Source of the DNA: Ignavibacteriales bacterium
GTDB lineage: Bacteria > Bacteroidota > Ignavibacteria > Ignavibacteriales > Melioribacteraceae
Assembly: GCA_007280825.1 (NCBI GenBank)
Contig: QYQI01000100.1
Coordinates: forward strand, 1 to 39,903
Direction of reading: 5' to 3'
Length of the DNA stretch: 39,903 nt
Part shown: positions 25,571-35,795 of the stretch, in pieces
Position numbering within the stretch: position 1 is the stretch's first letter
Layout: every line of letters starts with the position of its first letter
Program-made: the position numbers and the translations under genes
Notes under the pieces: model-generated
Databases searched by the model: none
What the model saw: the letters and a program-made list of their open reading frames with translations, nothing else
Told to the model about the DNA's origin: nothing

Positions 25571-26920
25571 ATGACAGAACAGACCAATACTGCTAAATCA
25601 ATCAGCTGGAAATTTCCAAAAGATTTTTGGATTGCAAATGTAATGGAGCTTTTTGAACGTGCCGCATACTATAGCTTCTTCATCGTTCTTACTCTCTACC
25701 TTACAAACATTGTTGGTTTTACCGATAAAGAAACCGGTGTAATTGCCGGAATTTTTTATGCGGGAATTTTCTTTCTAACTCCATTTATGGGTGCCGCAGC
25801 TGATAAGATTGGTTTTCGGAATGGAATGCTTGCAACCTTTACTTTATTAACAATCGGATATTTATTTCTTGCATTGTTTCATTCAAAAATGATTGTTCTT
25901 TTCTTTTTGATGATCGTAATGCTCGGCGCTTCATTTATCAAACCGCTTATCACCGGAACAGTTGCAAAAACAACAGCTACGGATAACCGTGCACGCGGCT
26001 ACTCTTTATTCTATTGGGTAGTTAACATCGGTTCGTTTAGCGGAAAAACTTTTGTTCCATTCATCAGGCAAGGATTTGGATTAGAAAATGTTTATTTCTT
26101 TTCGGCGGCAATGGCATTATTTGCGTTACTCTTTGCATTATTTTTTTACAATCCACAAAATTTTGCCGGAGAAAAAAAGAGTGTTAGACAAATTGCTCAA
26201 ACACTTCTTAAAGTTGTTAAAACTCCACGCTTAATATTTTTGATATTAATCGTTTCCGGTTTTTGGATTACACAAGGGCAGCTTTATGCATCAATGCCAA
26301 AGTACGTTATAAGATTACTCGGCGAGCAGGCAAAACCTGAATGGCTTGCTAACGTAAATCCACTTGTAGTAGTTCTTTTTGTAGTATTAATTACTCAATT
26401 AATGAGAAGAAAAAAAGCAGTAACTTCAATTTTTATCGGTATGATCTTAATGCCGCTCTCTGCTTTCGCAATGTCGCTTGGGCAAAGTTTTGAAGGTACT
26501 GTTGGAAATCAAATTCCCATATTTGGTTTATTCAGTCTTCATCCTTTAACCATGATGATGATTGTCGGAATAGGTATTCAAGGTTTGGCGGAATGTTTTA
26601 TCTCACCGCGTTACCTAGAATATTTCTCTTTGCAAGCACCAAAAGGTGAAGAAGGAATTTATCTCGGCTTCAGTCATCTATACAATTTTGTTTCTGCACT
26701 TGCGGGATTTATTATGAGCGGTTTCTTGCTCGATGCATATTGTCCCGATCCAAAAACTTTACCGGTCGGAATCTCTGAAGTTGAACGGGCATCATATTAT
26801 GCACATGCTCATTACATTTGGTATTACTTCTTAGCGATTGGATTTGCTGCAGCAATTGCTCTTTACATTTTTAAGAATGTAACAGAAAGAATTGATAAGA
26901 AAAAAACTGCATCGAGTTAA
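25571..26920 (+). CDS. POT/PTR2-family proton-dependent oligopeptide transporter
   Basis: A 449-residue polytopic membrane protein of the major facilitator superfamily. The first helix has ELFERAAYYS, the ExxER proton-coupling motif of the POT family (Glu26, Glu29, Arg30), and later GASFIKPLITG matches the family's GxxFIKP region. Twelve or so membrane spans can be traced. POT proteins import di- and tripeptides with protons. Some members carry nitrate or other substrates, so the substrate is open. The frame continues 30 bases upstream to a TTG at 25541, but the ATG at 25571 starts at the typical cytoplasmic N-terminus. Its stop overlaps that of the amidase gene on the other strand at TTAA. 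Confidence 0.85.
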   Translation: MTEQTNTAKSISWKFPKDFWIANVMELFERAAYYSFFIVLTLYLTNIVGFTDKETGVIAGIFYAGIFFLTPFMGAAADKIGFRNGMLATFTLLTIGYLFLALFHSKMIVLFFLMIVMLGASFIKPLITGTVAKTTATDNRARGYSLFYWVVNIGSFSGKTFVPFIRQGFGLENVYFFSAAMALFALLFALFFYNPQNFAGEKKSVRQIAQTLLKVVKTPRLIFLILIVSGFWITQGQLYASMPKYVIRLLGEQAKPEWLANVNPLVVVLFVVLITQLMRRKKAVTSIFIGMILMPLSAFAMSLGQSFEGTVGNQIPIFGLFSLHPLTMMMIVGIGIQGLAECFISPRYLEYFSLQAPKGEEGIYLGFSHLYNFVSALAGFIMSGFLLDAYCPDPKTLPVGISEVERASYYAHAHYIWYYFLAIGFAAAIALYIFKNVTERIDKKKTASS

Positions 26921-27984
26921 TCTGTAAGATTAACTTTCATAGAATCATCAACAATAATATTTTTTCGATACAAGAACGAATGATTTCCATTTTTATTTGC
27001 TGCAATTATTCTGATCGGGTATGTACCGGGTTTGATTATTTCTGTTCTCACTGAAACAACATTTGTTGTTTTATCAAATGAAAACTCTTTCTCTTCTTTA
27101 TTAAAATAAATTTGAATTGACTTAGAATTTATTCCTACAGAATCTTTGAGTAAAAATGAAGCATCCAATATGTTATTATCTAATCTCAAACTATCATGAA
27201 GAAAATTAATTTCCGGTCTGCCGTCTCGTAAATATTTAGCAAGTCCTCTAAATATTCCCCATGCCTGAATCTGATTAAACTCCTCATTATTCAAACGAAG
27301 TTCTTCAAAGTGATTTGTATGAAAAGCACATTCAACAAGTACTGCCGGTATATTAGTTTTTCTTAGTACAGAAAAACCTTCACCCGGATAGATATTGTAA
27401 TCACTATATGTGCCGTCAAAAGAACCAAGTCCTCCGGGAGTTCTCATTACATAGGAAAGATCACGCTGAATGTAACGTGCCATATCGTGATTACAAGGTT
27501 CGTATTCGTAATCAGTTTCTCTTGCATGATAATATGTTGAAGTGTAGTTGGTATAATCGTCTTCTGTTTTCCCCGGTGCATTATGATGAATGCTGATAAA
27601 TATTTCCGCGCCACTATTATTTGCCAATTCAGAACGATAAGCAAGTTGAACTGTAGTGTCTTTATCACGCGATATTATTACCTGCGCTCCGGCTGATTCA
27701 AGATATTTTTTTAGATTTAGAGCAACTCTTAAATTAACGTCAGCTTCTATCACATCTCCTTTACTGTTTTTATTTTTTCTGTCTTCCCCACCGTGTCCGG
27801 GATCTAAAAATATTTTTCTTCCGCTAAGATATTTGGAATATTCTAAAATTGTCTTTTCTCTTTCGTTAATATTTTTCCAATCTGTGGGATATTCGTAAAG
27901 TGGAATGATTGGCTTGGACGAACAGGCAACCAGGAGTATTGCTATTAATAAAGTAAATATTTTTACGAAAATATTTTTATGCAT
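26917..27984 (-). CDS. N-acetylmuramoyl-L-alanine amidase (Amidase_3), lipoprotein
   Basis: A 355-residue lipoprotein that cleaves the amide between MurNAc and L-Ala in peptidoglycan. It has a lipoprotein signal with the lipobox LLVAC (Cys21). The Amidase_3 domain runs from about 55 to 260, with zinc ligands likely His64 (DPGHGG), Glu80 (VIEADVN) and His133 (SIHHNA), and the catalytic Glu in LVECAFHTN. A C-terminal beta-rich domain follows (about 270-355). The ATG at 27984 is chosen over an upstream TTG-type extension because the lipoprotein signal then begins properly. The start lies inside the end of the helicase gene, an overlap of about 22 bases. Confidence 0.9.
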   Translation of the reverse strand: MHKNIFVKIFTLLIAILLVACSSKPIIPLYEYPTDWKNINEREKTILEYSKYLSGRKIFLDPGHGGEDRKNKNSKGDVIEADVNLRVALNLKKYLESAGAQVIISRDKDTTVQLAYRSELANNSGAEIFISIHHNAPGKTEDDYTNYTSTYYHARETDYEYEPCNHDMARYIQRDLSYVMRTPGGLGSFDGTYSDYNIYPGEGFSVLRKTNIPAVLVECAFHTNHFEELRLNNEEFNQIQAWGIFRGLAKYLRDGRPEINFLHDSLRLDNNILDASFLLKDSVGINSKSIQIYFNKEEKEFSFDKTTNVVSVRTEIIKPGTYPIRIIAANKNGNHSFLYRKNIIVDDSMKVNLTD

Positions 27985-30900
27985 TTGTTTCCTTCTAAAG
28001 CGTAATGACAAGAAGAGCAATGATGTAAGTTTGGTTTGTAATCACTATTGTAAATCTTACGGATACTTTCATCCAACTCACTACTGTATCTATCCAAATC
28101 AGTACGATTAATGTCTTTTACAATTAGTTCATCGGCAAATTTTAAGAATACTAATCTAAGCTGAAAATTCTTGTACGATTTAAAAAGTTTTGATAGCACG
28201 TAGGCATAAAATGTAAGCTGTGGTATATAACTTTCCGCCCTGGTATTAAGTTGATCATAACTAATATTGTCAGTTTTGTAATCTATAATTATCAATTTAT
28301 CTTTTTCAATAATTAGTTTGTCAATAATACCGTAAAGGTAATGTTCTTTTTCTTCGCAATATACTTCGAACTCATTCTTATAGTTATCACATCTAGAAAT
28401 CGTTTGATATGTATTTGAGTCGTAATACTTTTCGATTTCTTTCAATAAAGAAATCTGAAAATCATTTCTTTGCAAATCATTTGAAAACGATTCCAATGAT
28501 AAATGAGCCATTAAATATTGAGGTAATTCTTCTCGAGAAACTTCCTCTTTTAAAACAGTGTGGATTAATTTTCCTTTCAATTGTGCATATTGTCGTAATT
28601 CATCATCTTCAATTTGATTGAATTCGAAATCATTAATCCGTTCTTTAACGAGATTATAAATAGTTGAGTATCCTAACTCATAAGTAAGCTGATACTTAAC
28701 CGGGCACTGTGTAAACATTGATATCTTAGTCGCTGATATAATCTCACGTTTAGGTCTATCATAAATTTTTTGAGTGAGAATAATTTTTTCTTCAAGAGTG
28801 GGCTTCTTTTTGATCTCTATTGTTTTAACTTCTTCAGTCTCTCTAATAATCGGGACATTCAATGAAACATTTTTATTATAAAATTTATATCCACCATTTA
28901 TCAATTTCATGAATTGAACTTCTGAAGATAAATTAAGTTCATTCGCAGAATAATCAGCATTGAGTCCTTTTAGTATTAGATCAAGAAAAGAGTTTTTATT
29001 CGGTTCTTCTTTTTTCAATTCTGCACTGATAAATAAGTAATTCTTAGCACGTGTTAATCCTACATATAAAAGCCGTTTTATCTCAGCAAAATTTTTCCGG
29101 TAAATAATGTAATTATAGAGCGAGACTATCGGAGCCATATCATATTTATTGAAATAATTTCCATCTGTAGGAACTTTTGCAATCACTCCAAAATTTTTGT
29201 CGCAGATCAATGATTTCGATTTTACAGAACTATCTTTTACGGTATCGTTGCAGTTGTAAAGGAATACAGCTTTAAATTCTAATCCTTTCGCTTGATGTAT
29301 CGTTAATATCTTTACTGAGTTTTCATCGCGTGTAACTTGTGCTTGCCCTTCGTCTTCATGGTCTCCGATTGACTCACGCATCGAAACGGTGAAATCGTAT
29401 AAATTCTTAAAACTCTTTTTGGTAAATGCCCGCGCTAATAACAATAATTTTTCTACGTTCGCTATTTCTTGAGATGAATTCTTTTTAGATGCAATCACAG
29501 CCCAGTAACCGCTTTCCAAGAGAATTTTTCTGATAAGAGAATAGATTTCTGTGCTGGATGCAATCATTAAATTTTCGTTTAATCTATTATAAACTTCTTT
29601 TAATTCAGAATTATTTTCCGAACTGTTCTTTAGTTTATCATAAAAGGTGTTTCCCTCTTCAAGAGATATTTTATAAAGCTGAAGATCGGAAATATTAAAA
29701 AATGGTGATCGCAATATTCCTATTAATGCAGAATCATTTTCATTCTTCAGCAGAAACGAGAGATAATTATAAATATCATAAATGATTTGGCGTTGATAGA
29801 ATCCTTTTCCGCCGACAATAGAATAAGGAATGTTTTTTTTTACAAATACTTTTTCCAACTCCGTAAATGAATCCCGCTTACGGCAAAGTATTGCAATATC
29901 TTTTAGCTCAACTTCATTATCATAAACTAACTTTGATATTTTTTCTGCGACCAGATCACATTCATTCGCTTCATCACCGGCTTCAGATAATAATATTTCA
30001 ACTTTACCAATTTCATTTTCATCCTTAGCGCAAACCAGTTCGTTATGCTCAACTTCATTAAAAAATTGATTCGGATTATTAAAGAGGTTCGAGAATATTT
30101 TATTTATGAATAGAACCAGAACAGGTGCCATTCTAAAACTGTGAGGTAAGCTTAGTAGCCTGCCTGCCTTCTCAGTTCCGTAAATTTCTTTTTTTGTTTT
30201 ATTGAATACTTCCAGTTCCGCATTACGGAACATATAAATACTTTGTTTCTCATCGCCAACAACAAATAGATTTCCACTGCGGAGATTATCCAATATGGGC
30301 ATGAATATTTCATATTGAAGTTCATTCGTATCTTGATATTCGTCTATCATTATATAACGAAATTTTTCTCGAAGAAATATTTGTACTTCTTCTCTTTGCA
30401 AAACTTGTTGTGTAAATATTAAAAGATCTTCAAAATCGAGATAACTTTTTTGTTTTTTCCTATCAGTATATAATTTGTTCGTGCTGTTAAAAATATTAAG
30501 GTATGCTTTGCCGATTCGAGCTAATTCTATTTCATGTTTTTTCTCATCATTGAAAGGGAAAAAAGGCAGCAGCTCTTGAAAAAGTGAACCAATTGTTTCT
30601 ACTTGATCCTGAAATTCTTCCCGACCATTAATTAAATAACCGGTTTTACGAACAGTGAGTTCTTTGGTTAGTGATGAACCAACAAATTGTTTAAGATATT
30701 TTATTTTGTTAACTGATGACAGATCTGTAGTAAAATGATTTAGTACATGTTCGGTTTCCAATGCATGTTTATTGGTTTTGTTCTGTTTAAGGACAAAATC
30801 ATTTATTGTTCTAAGAAGCTTTAGAGCTTCTGAAATCTTTACGGAAAAAATCTGATTGAAAACAGTTTCGAATTCTTGACGGAAAAAATTTGCGATTTCA

Positions 30901-31487
30901 GTTTCTGATCTTAAATATAATTTCCCGGATAACTGGTCAATCGTGTTCTTTTGATTTAGTGAATTCTCTAATTGTGCAATGAAGATTTTTTTAGAACCGA
31001 AGTAACGGATGATATATTTTAATTCTTCCGAAGTCTCCGAGTTTTTAATATTTGTGTTTATCGAATCTTCGACACATAACTGAAATATTTCATTAGCTGT
31101 TGATTGATCAATAACATTAAAGTTTGGATCAATTTCCGCTTCAGGGGAAAATTCCCTTAAAATGTTAATACAAAAAGAATGTATCGTTGATATATTGGCT
31201 GAGACTAATTGTCTCCTTATTTCCTCAAGTTTCTTACGCTTGCCTGAGTTTTCTTCCGAAAGAATTCTTTCATCTATCTCACGGGCAATTTTTTTATTAA
31301 GCTCGCCTGCAGCTTTATCTGTAAAAGTAATTGCAACTATACATGATAAATCTATTTCTTCATTCAGCAAGATCTCGACAAATCTTTTAGACAGCACAAA
31401 AGTTTTTCCGGAGCCGGCATTTGCAGTCAGCGAAATGTGATTTCTATAATCGAATGCATCTTTCTGTTGTGGAGTTAGATCGAACAT
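27963..31487 (-). CDS. UvrD/AddA-like helicase fused to RecB-type nuclease with probable Fe-S cluster
   Basis: A 1174-residue superfamily 1 DNA helicase. Motif I is NAGSGKT near residue 22, motif II MIDEYQDTNEL, motif III GDEKQSIYMFR, motif V TIHQAKGLEF and motif VI YVGLTRAKNYL. The C-terminal quarter is a PD-(D/E)XK nuclease: GKLIHTVLKEE, then GIIDKLI and IIDYKTDNI with the expected Asp and Lys. Cys in QCPVKYQL (near 930) and Cys1157, Cys1160 and Cys1169 fit a four-Cys Fe-S cluster as in AddB/Cas4-type nucleases. Such enzymes process double-strand DNA ends for recombination. No AddB partner is in the window. The start shares a base with the sensor kinase stop (TAATG). Confidence 0.88.
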   Translation of the reverse strand: MFDLTPQQKDAFDYRNHISLTANAGSGKTFVLSKRFVEILLNEEIDLSCIVAITFTDKAAGELNKKIAREIDERILSEENSGKRKKLEEIRRQLVSANISTIHSFCINILREFSPEAEIDPNFNVIDQSTANEIFQLCVEDSINTNIKNSETSEELKYIIRYFGSKKIFIAQLENSLNQKNTIDQLSGKLYLRSETEIANFFRQEFETVFNQIFSVKISEALKLLRTINDFVLKQNKTNKHALETEHVLNHFTTDLSSVNKIKYLKQFVGSSLTKELTVRKTGYLINGREEFQDQVETIGSLFQELLPFFPFNDEKKHEIELARIGKAYLNIFNSTNKLYTDRKKQKSYLDFEDLLIFTQQVLQREEVQIFLREKFRYIMIDEYQDTNELQYEIFMPILDNLRSGNLFVVGDEKQSIYMFRNAELEVFNKTKKEIYGTEKAGRLLSLPHSFRMAPVLVLFINKIFSNLFNNPNQFFNEVEHNELVCAKDENEIGKVEILLSEAGDEANECDLVAEKISKLVYDNEVELKDIAILCRKRDSFTELEKVFVKKNIPYSIVGGKGFYQRQIIYDIYNYLSFLLKNENDSALIGILRSPFFNISDLQLYKISLEEGNTFYDKLKNSSENNSELKEVYNRLNENLMIASSTEIYSLIRKILLESGYWAVIASKKNSSQEIANVEKLLLLARAFTKKSFKNLYDFTVSMRESIGDHEDEGQAQVTRDENSVKILTIHQAKGLEFKAVFLYNCNDTVKDSSVKSKSLICDKNFGVIAKVPTDGNYFNKYDMAPIVSLYNYIIYRKNFAEIKRLLYVGLTRAKNYLFISAELKKEEPNKNSFLDLILKGLNADYSANELNLSSEVQFMKLINGGYKFYNKNVSLNVPIIRETEEVKTIEIKKKPTLEEKIILTQKIYDRPKREIISATKISMFTQCPVKYQLTYELGYSTIYNLVKERINDFEFNQIEDDELRQYAQLKGKLIHTVLKEEVSREELPQYLMAHLSLESFSNDLQRNDFQISLLKEIEKYYDSNTYQTISRCDNYKNEFEVYCEEKEHYLYGIIDKLIIEKDKLIIIDYKTDNISYDQLNTRAESYIPQLTFYAYVLSKLFKSYKNFQLRLVFLKFADELIVKDINRTDLDRYSSELDESIRKIYNSDYKPNLHHCSSCHYALEGNKCIKIFS

Positions 31488-34400
31488 TATTCAGCTAAAG
31501 GAATTGTTATTAAAAATGTAGTGCCTTCATCTGGTGTTGATTCTACAGAAATACTTCCTCCGATATTATCAATGAATCTCTTTGCCAGGTTTAATCCTAT
31601 TCCCATACCTTTTGTTTTCGTAGTAAAATTTTCATTAAACACCTTATCAATATTTTCTCTTGGAATTCCTTCTCCATTATCTTTTATTCTCAAATGACAG
31701 TATCCGCCCTCCGCATTAATTGCAACAGTAATAATAGTTGAATCCGCCTGGATGGAATTTCTTATAAGATTTACAATTGTTCTTTTTAGATGATCTTGGT
31801 CAGCATTAATAAATATTTCAGATTTCTTTGCATCAAATATTATTTTTCTTTTTTCTTCATTAAATAAATTTAAGGTTTCTTTTATAACAGAAACTGCATC
31901 TAATTTTGAGATGCTCAATTTTGGCATTTGTGCAAAGTTTGAAAATTCCGAAGCAATATTTTTAAGTATCTCTATTTGTGTTATAATTGATGAAGTAACT
32001 TTTTCAAAAATAGAATTGAACTTTGGTGATTTATCTTTATGTGCCGTAATCAATTGCTGAACATTAAGTCTCATCGGTGTAAGAGGATTTTTAATTTCAT
32101 GAGCAACTTGTTTGGCCATCTCTTTCCAAGCTGTTTCTCTTTCAAATTGCGCAAGTTCAATTTGACTCTGCTTAAGTCTTTTAACCATCGCATTGAACCC
32201 ATCTATCAAATCCTTAATCTCACCGCGTGTTCCATAATTAATTTCAACATTCAAATCCCCTTCACCGACTGATTTTGTCCCCCCGGTTAACCGTCTTATA
32301 GGAGAAGATATTTGTTCAGCAAGTATTGTACTAAAAATGGACAGAAGGATTCCAGCCAATGAAAATATTCCGAACAAGATAATATCAAGTTCAATATCAG
32401 ATAAAGGAAGATCAACCTTATTAAACAGATCGGAGACTTTAATTATAAATTCGTCTCCGTTAATGGAAGAACGATGATAGATAGAATGGATAGTTTGATT
32501 TTCGAATTTTTCTTTCACATAATAATTTTGATTTACACTTAATACGGTTTCATTATAAACCGGTGCAGGAAGTGTCTGCGGAAGTAACCCAATTTCGTAA
32601 AATATTTTATTAGAACTGTAGATCATATTAATATTCATGAAAAGAGAAAAGGAAATATTAATATCATTAGCAGCTTTTTCATATATAAGCTGTGAGTTGA
32701 TGTTTGATTCTGTAGAGTAAAGTGATAAATATGACTCAACTTGTTGAGCAAGTTCAGTTAATCTTTTCGTGAGAAGTTCTGAATTTTTTTCTTCTGTCAA
32801 GTTTCTAAAGTAGACGGCAACCAATATTAAAGGAACCAAAGAGACTACCATAAATGCGCCTATCAGCCGTGTTCGATATGCTGATAGAACAATTATAGTT
32901 TGTTTCATTTTTACGATAAAGACTATAGATAATATGAATAAAATTATTATTGTGTGAATAAAAAATATTTTAAAGAAATCAGTTAGACTCCAAGAAAAGT
33001 TTTTTTCTTCAACGGCAACTGCAATTATTTTATGAATTGAAGGTGTGTTAATTTTTAGGAGATAGAAAAGATAGTTCTCATTATTCAGCTCAAGATTCAT
33101 CCACGCTTCGTTAAACGAAGTAAACTGTGAGTTAAGAATAGAGTACTGGCTGGAATCCGATAATGTTATGCCTCCGTAAGATCTTACAAGTTCGCCGTTA
33201 TGGAAATCAAATATTTTCAATTTATCATAGTCAATAGCTGAGGCAATACCTGCTCTCAGGGGAATTAAAAATTTTGGTAATTCAGCATAATGAAAATAAT
33301 CTTCATTATATATTGCTGAAACTAGAACATACCCAATGATTTTTCCTTCTGATAGAATAGGAGAAGTTCCAATAAATGTTACTCTATCACCGAACATATT
33401 TAATTGCTTACTTATTTTTAAGCTATCACCAGATTGCTCTATAATTTGCTGCAGCTTGTCGGTTAATAATTCATTAGATGATGAAAATCCACCGAGATAT
33501 TTTTTTTGATCATCATAGAAATATATAGAAGAGCTAAGCCCTTCCTTATAAAGCATACTGTTTGTCCAAACAATAAATGCATCCGCCGAAAGATCTGCAT
33601 CATTGAAAAATGAATTAGCAACTTTGTCGCTTGTTTGAATTCCACTTAGAGTTTGATAAACCATAAACTCAATCAAGTTCTCATCTGTCCGGGTGATATC
33701 ATGAGCTGTAGTTTTTAATGATTCTCTTTCAATTTCGGAATTGTAGAATGTTAATAAGCTCACTGATAGAACTGAAGCAGCAAATGAATAATAGACATAA
33801 TGCAGTATTGATTTCTTCCCAGCATTAAGAATGATTAGTGCAAGCAGGAAAGTTATAGTGATAAAAATAATTCTAATTAACGGAGTTCCTTGAGGTTCGT
33901 TTTGAAGCAGATCAAATAACCAGCCCGAGATTTGGAAAATGAAAAAGTATATTAAATAAAATGTGAATTTATTTTTAGGAAATAACTTTGGCTTATAATT
34001 TAGAATTAAAAGAATTAGTATTATTGAAAATAATATTGCCGCTGATGCAAGTAATAAAATATTCAAACACATTAGAAAAACAGATGATTCGGGAATTAAT
34101 GAAAAGTCTTTGAAGTATCTGATGTTCGAATCAAAAATCACACTTCTAATAGATGCAGCAAGTCCGCGGTAAACTAATAAATAAAGAAAGAGTGAAAAGA
34201 TTAATGTAATAACGTGAACAATTCGTTTTTTCCCTTTTAATTGATTTTCATAAAAATATTCTAGAAAATAATTATATCCTTTGATCACTACTGTAAGTAA
34301 AAAAAGAACTGTAATAGTAAACTCAAGTGGAGAGCGTACAATCCCATATCCGAACACAGAAGAAAAATTTGAAGAATCTGTCAGCGAATTATGAATCATT

Positions 34401-35311
34401 GAAGAAGGAATTTCAAAATAGAACAATGCAATCCGCAGCACTGCTAGATAAATAGTTAATAATAATATTTTAAGAGACTTGCTTTTAACTTTATTAAAAG
34501 AATTTTTACTGAAAAATCCTAAAGTTATTAAAGCAAAAATTAAAGTTAATGATTGCATAAGCCATATCTGATTCTTTATCAAATTAATAGAAGTTTCTAA
34601 CGATGGTTTATCAAATGTTGCAATCCCTATTTTATTTTTGAAATTATTTAATAGTGCATAGGAATATTTTCTACCATCTTTAGAACTTTTAGCAAGAGGC
34701 GAATAGTCAACATTTATTCTCACAGAAAGTTTTTTGGATAAAGAATCCGGAAAGTTCTCGAATGCATTATATTTATTAGAGAGTGAAAAATGTTTCTCGA
34801 TTGGAGTACTTATTACAATAGTGTAGTCGTGGTTACTAATTTTTAATGAATCACTAAACGATAAGTATGAAATAAGTTTTTTCCCGCTAAAAAAAGTTTG
34901 TCCGTAATAATACTTTACATTTGATATGCTTTCTTCATCCATTACCGGTTGAGCATTCCATCCGATTAATATATTTGGACCATTGTATAATTGGATCAAT
35001 ATTTTTTCGTTATCATAAATAGAAAACAGTTGAATGATCTTTTTGTTATCAACGTTTTTGTAAGATAATATTTTCGAAAGAGTTGGTTTAATTGAATCGA
35101 ACGATCTAATAAGCAAATCTGATTTTCTGTCTAATGCTTTATCAATATCCGTTTGAGTAGCTTCAATTTTATCGGTTAATATAGTTTCCCAATTATTTTT
35201 TTCTTTATTGATAAAGATTGGAGACAAGATTGCTAAAATGATAAATATTAAGAAGGGAATTGAAAATAGAGTTGTAAATATTAGTTTCCGATTCAAGAAT
35301 TTGTTTATCAT
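31487..35311 (-). CDS. large NtrY-like sensor histidine kinase
   Basis: A 1274-residue membrane kinase. After a first helix (about 12-32) comes an extracytoplasmic segment to about 245. A block of about eight helices follows (about 247-510), then a second extracytoplasmic segment (about 515-765), two helices, a third outside segment (about 835-960) and a last helix. The cytoplasmic part has HAMP (ISSPIRRLTGGTKSVGEGD), a HisKA domain with His1071 in AHEIKNPLTPMRL, and a HATPase with NLIRNS and DNGEGIP, ending GMGIGLNLAK. The HEIKNPLTPMR box resembles NtrY/AtoS-type kinases. No response regulator lies in the window. It follows the DUF4783-like gene after a single base and overlaps the helicase start by one base. 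Confidence 0.88.
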   Translation of the reverse strand: MINKFLNRKLIFTTLFSIPFLIFIILAILSPIFINKEKNNWETILTDKIEATQTDIDKALDRKSDLLIRSFDSIKPTLSKILSYKNVDNKKIIQLFSIYDNEKILIQLYNGPNILIGWNAQPVMDEESISNVKYYYGQTFFSGKKLISYLSFSDSLKISNHDYTIVISTPIEKHFSLSNKYNAFENFPDSLSKKLSVRINVDYSPLAKSSKDGRKYSYALLNNFKNKIGIATFDKPSLETSINLIKNQIWLMQSLTLIFALITLGFFSKNSFNKVKSKSLKILLLTIYLAVLRIALFYFEIPSSMIHNSLTDSSNFSSVFGYGIVRSPLEFTITVLFLLTVVIKGYNYFLEYFYENQLKGKKRIVHVITLIFSLFLYLLVYRGLAASIRSVIFDSNIRYFKDFSLIPESSVFLMCLNILLLASAAILFSIILILLILNYKPKLFPKNKFTFYLIYFFIFQISGWLFDLLQNEPQGTPLIRIIFITITFLLALIILNAGKKSILHYVYYSFAASVLSVSLLTFYNSEIERESLKTTAHDITRTDENLIEFMVYQTLSGIQTSDKVANSFFNDADLSADAFIVWTNSMLYKEGLSSSIYFYDDQKKYLGGFSSSNELLTDKLQQIIEQSGDSLKISKQLNMFGDRVTFIGTSPILSEGKIIGYVLVSAIYNEDYFHYAELPKFLIPLRAGIASAIDYDKLKIFDFHNGELVRSYGGITLSDSSQYSILNSQFTSFNEAWMNLELNNENYLFYLLKINTPSIHKIIAVAVEEKNFSWSLTDFFKIFFIHTIIILFILSIVFIVKMKQTIIVLSAYRTRLIGAFMVVSLVPLILVAVYFRNLTEEKNSELLTKRLTELAQQVESYLSLYSTESNINSQLIYEKAANDINISFSLFMNINMIYSSNKIFYEIGLLPQTLPAPVYNETVLSVNQNYYVKEKFENQTIHSIYHRSSINGDEFIIKVSDLFNKVDLPLSDIELDIILFGIFSLAGILLSIFSTILAEQISSPIRRLTGGTKSVGEGDLNVEINYGTRGEIKDLIDGFNAMVKRLKQSQIELAQFERETAWKEMAKQVAHEIKNPLTPMRLNVQQLITAHKDKSPKFNSIFEKVTSSIITQIEILKNIASEFSNFAQMPKLSISKLDAVSVIKETLNLFNEEKRKIIFDAKKSEIFINADQDHLKRTIVNLIRNSIQADSTIITVAINAEGGYCHLRIKDNGEGIPRENIDKVFNENFTTKTKGMGIGLNLAKRFIDNIGGSISVESTPDEGTTFLITIPLAE

Positions 35312-35312
35312 T

Positions 35313-35756
35313 CTAGTTAATTGTTATCTGAGAAATTTTCCACTCGCCATCAATGAAATGCAGTGAGATAAAAACAATTGAGCTACCTCTAACTCCCTTT
35401 GTGCTATATTTTAAGATTCCGGATGCAAACGGAGTCGCAGTTTCAGTAACAATATTAGTTAACTTGAAGAATGTAGGTTGGTATATGCTTAGAAAATCTT
35501 TTATTACATAGTAAGATTGATTTGTGCTGTAATAACCGGATACCCCATTTGAAAGACTTAGATAATTCTTATTCCCAAAATATTTTGAAAATTTGTCAAC
35601 AGTTGCACCTGCCATACCATCTTCGATACGTAAGAAAACTTTTAAAGCACCTTTTCCGGTTGATCCTTGTGCTTTAATTACCACCGAATTAAAATTAAGA
35701 ATTAGAAGCAAGCTACTTATTAAAAGTATGACTGTTTTTTTATTATTTGATTTCAT
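35313..35756 (-). CDS. DUF4783-like secreted protein
   Basis: A 147-residue protein from the ATG at 35756. The open frame to 35846 would put a second hydrophobic stretch before the real signal and cross a terminator. The signal peptide is MKSNNKKTVILLISSLLLIL... with likely cleavage near IKAQG. The mature part (GYYSTNQSYYVIKDFLSIYQPTFF, ...DGEWKISQI) matches the look of DUF4783 proteins of Bacteroidota, which are periplasmic with an NTF2-like fold. The function is not established. One base separates it from the sensor kinase, suggesting a linked role, perhaps in sensing. Confidence in the family is moderate. Confidence 0.65.
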   Translation of the reverse strand: MKSNNKKTVILLISSLLLILNFNSVVIKAQGSTGKGALKVFLRIEDGMAGATVDKFSKYFGNKNYLSLSNGVSGYYSTNQSYYVIKDFLSIYQPTFFKLTNIVTETATPFASGILKYSTKGVRGSSIVFISLHFIDGEWKISQITIN

Positions 35757-35795
35757 TTTCTTCTCTAATCTTACACCAAAATAATTAAAAGAAAT

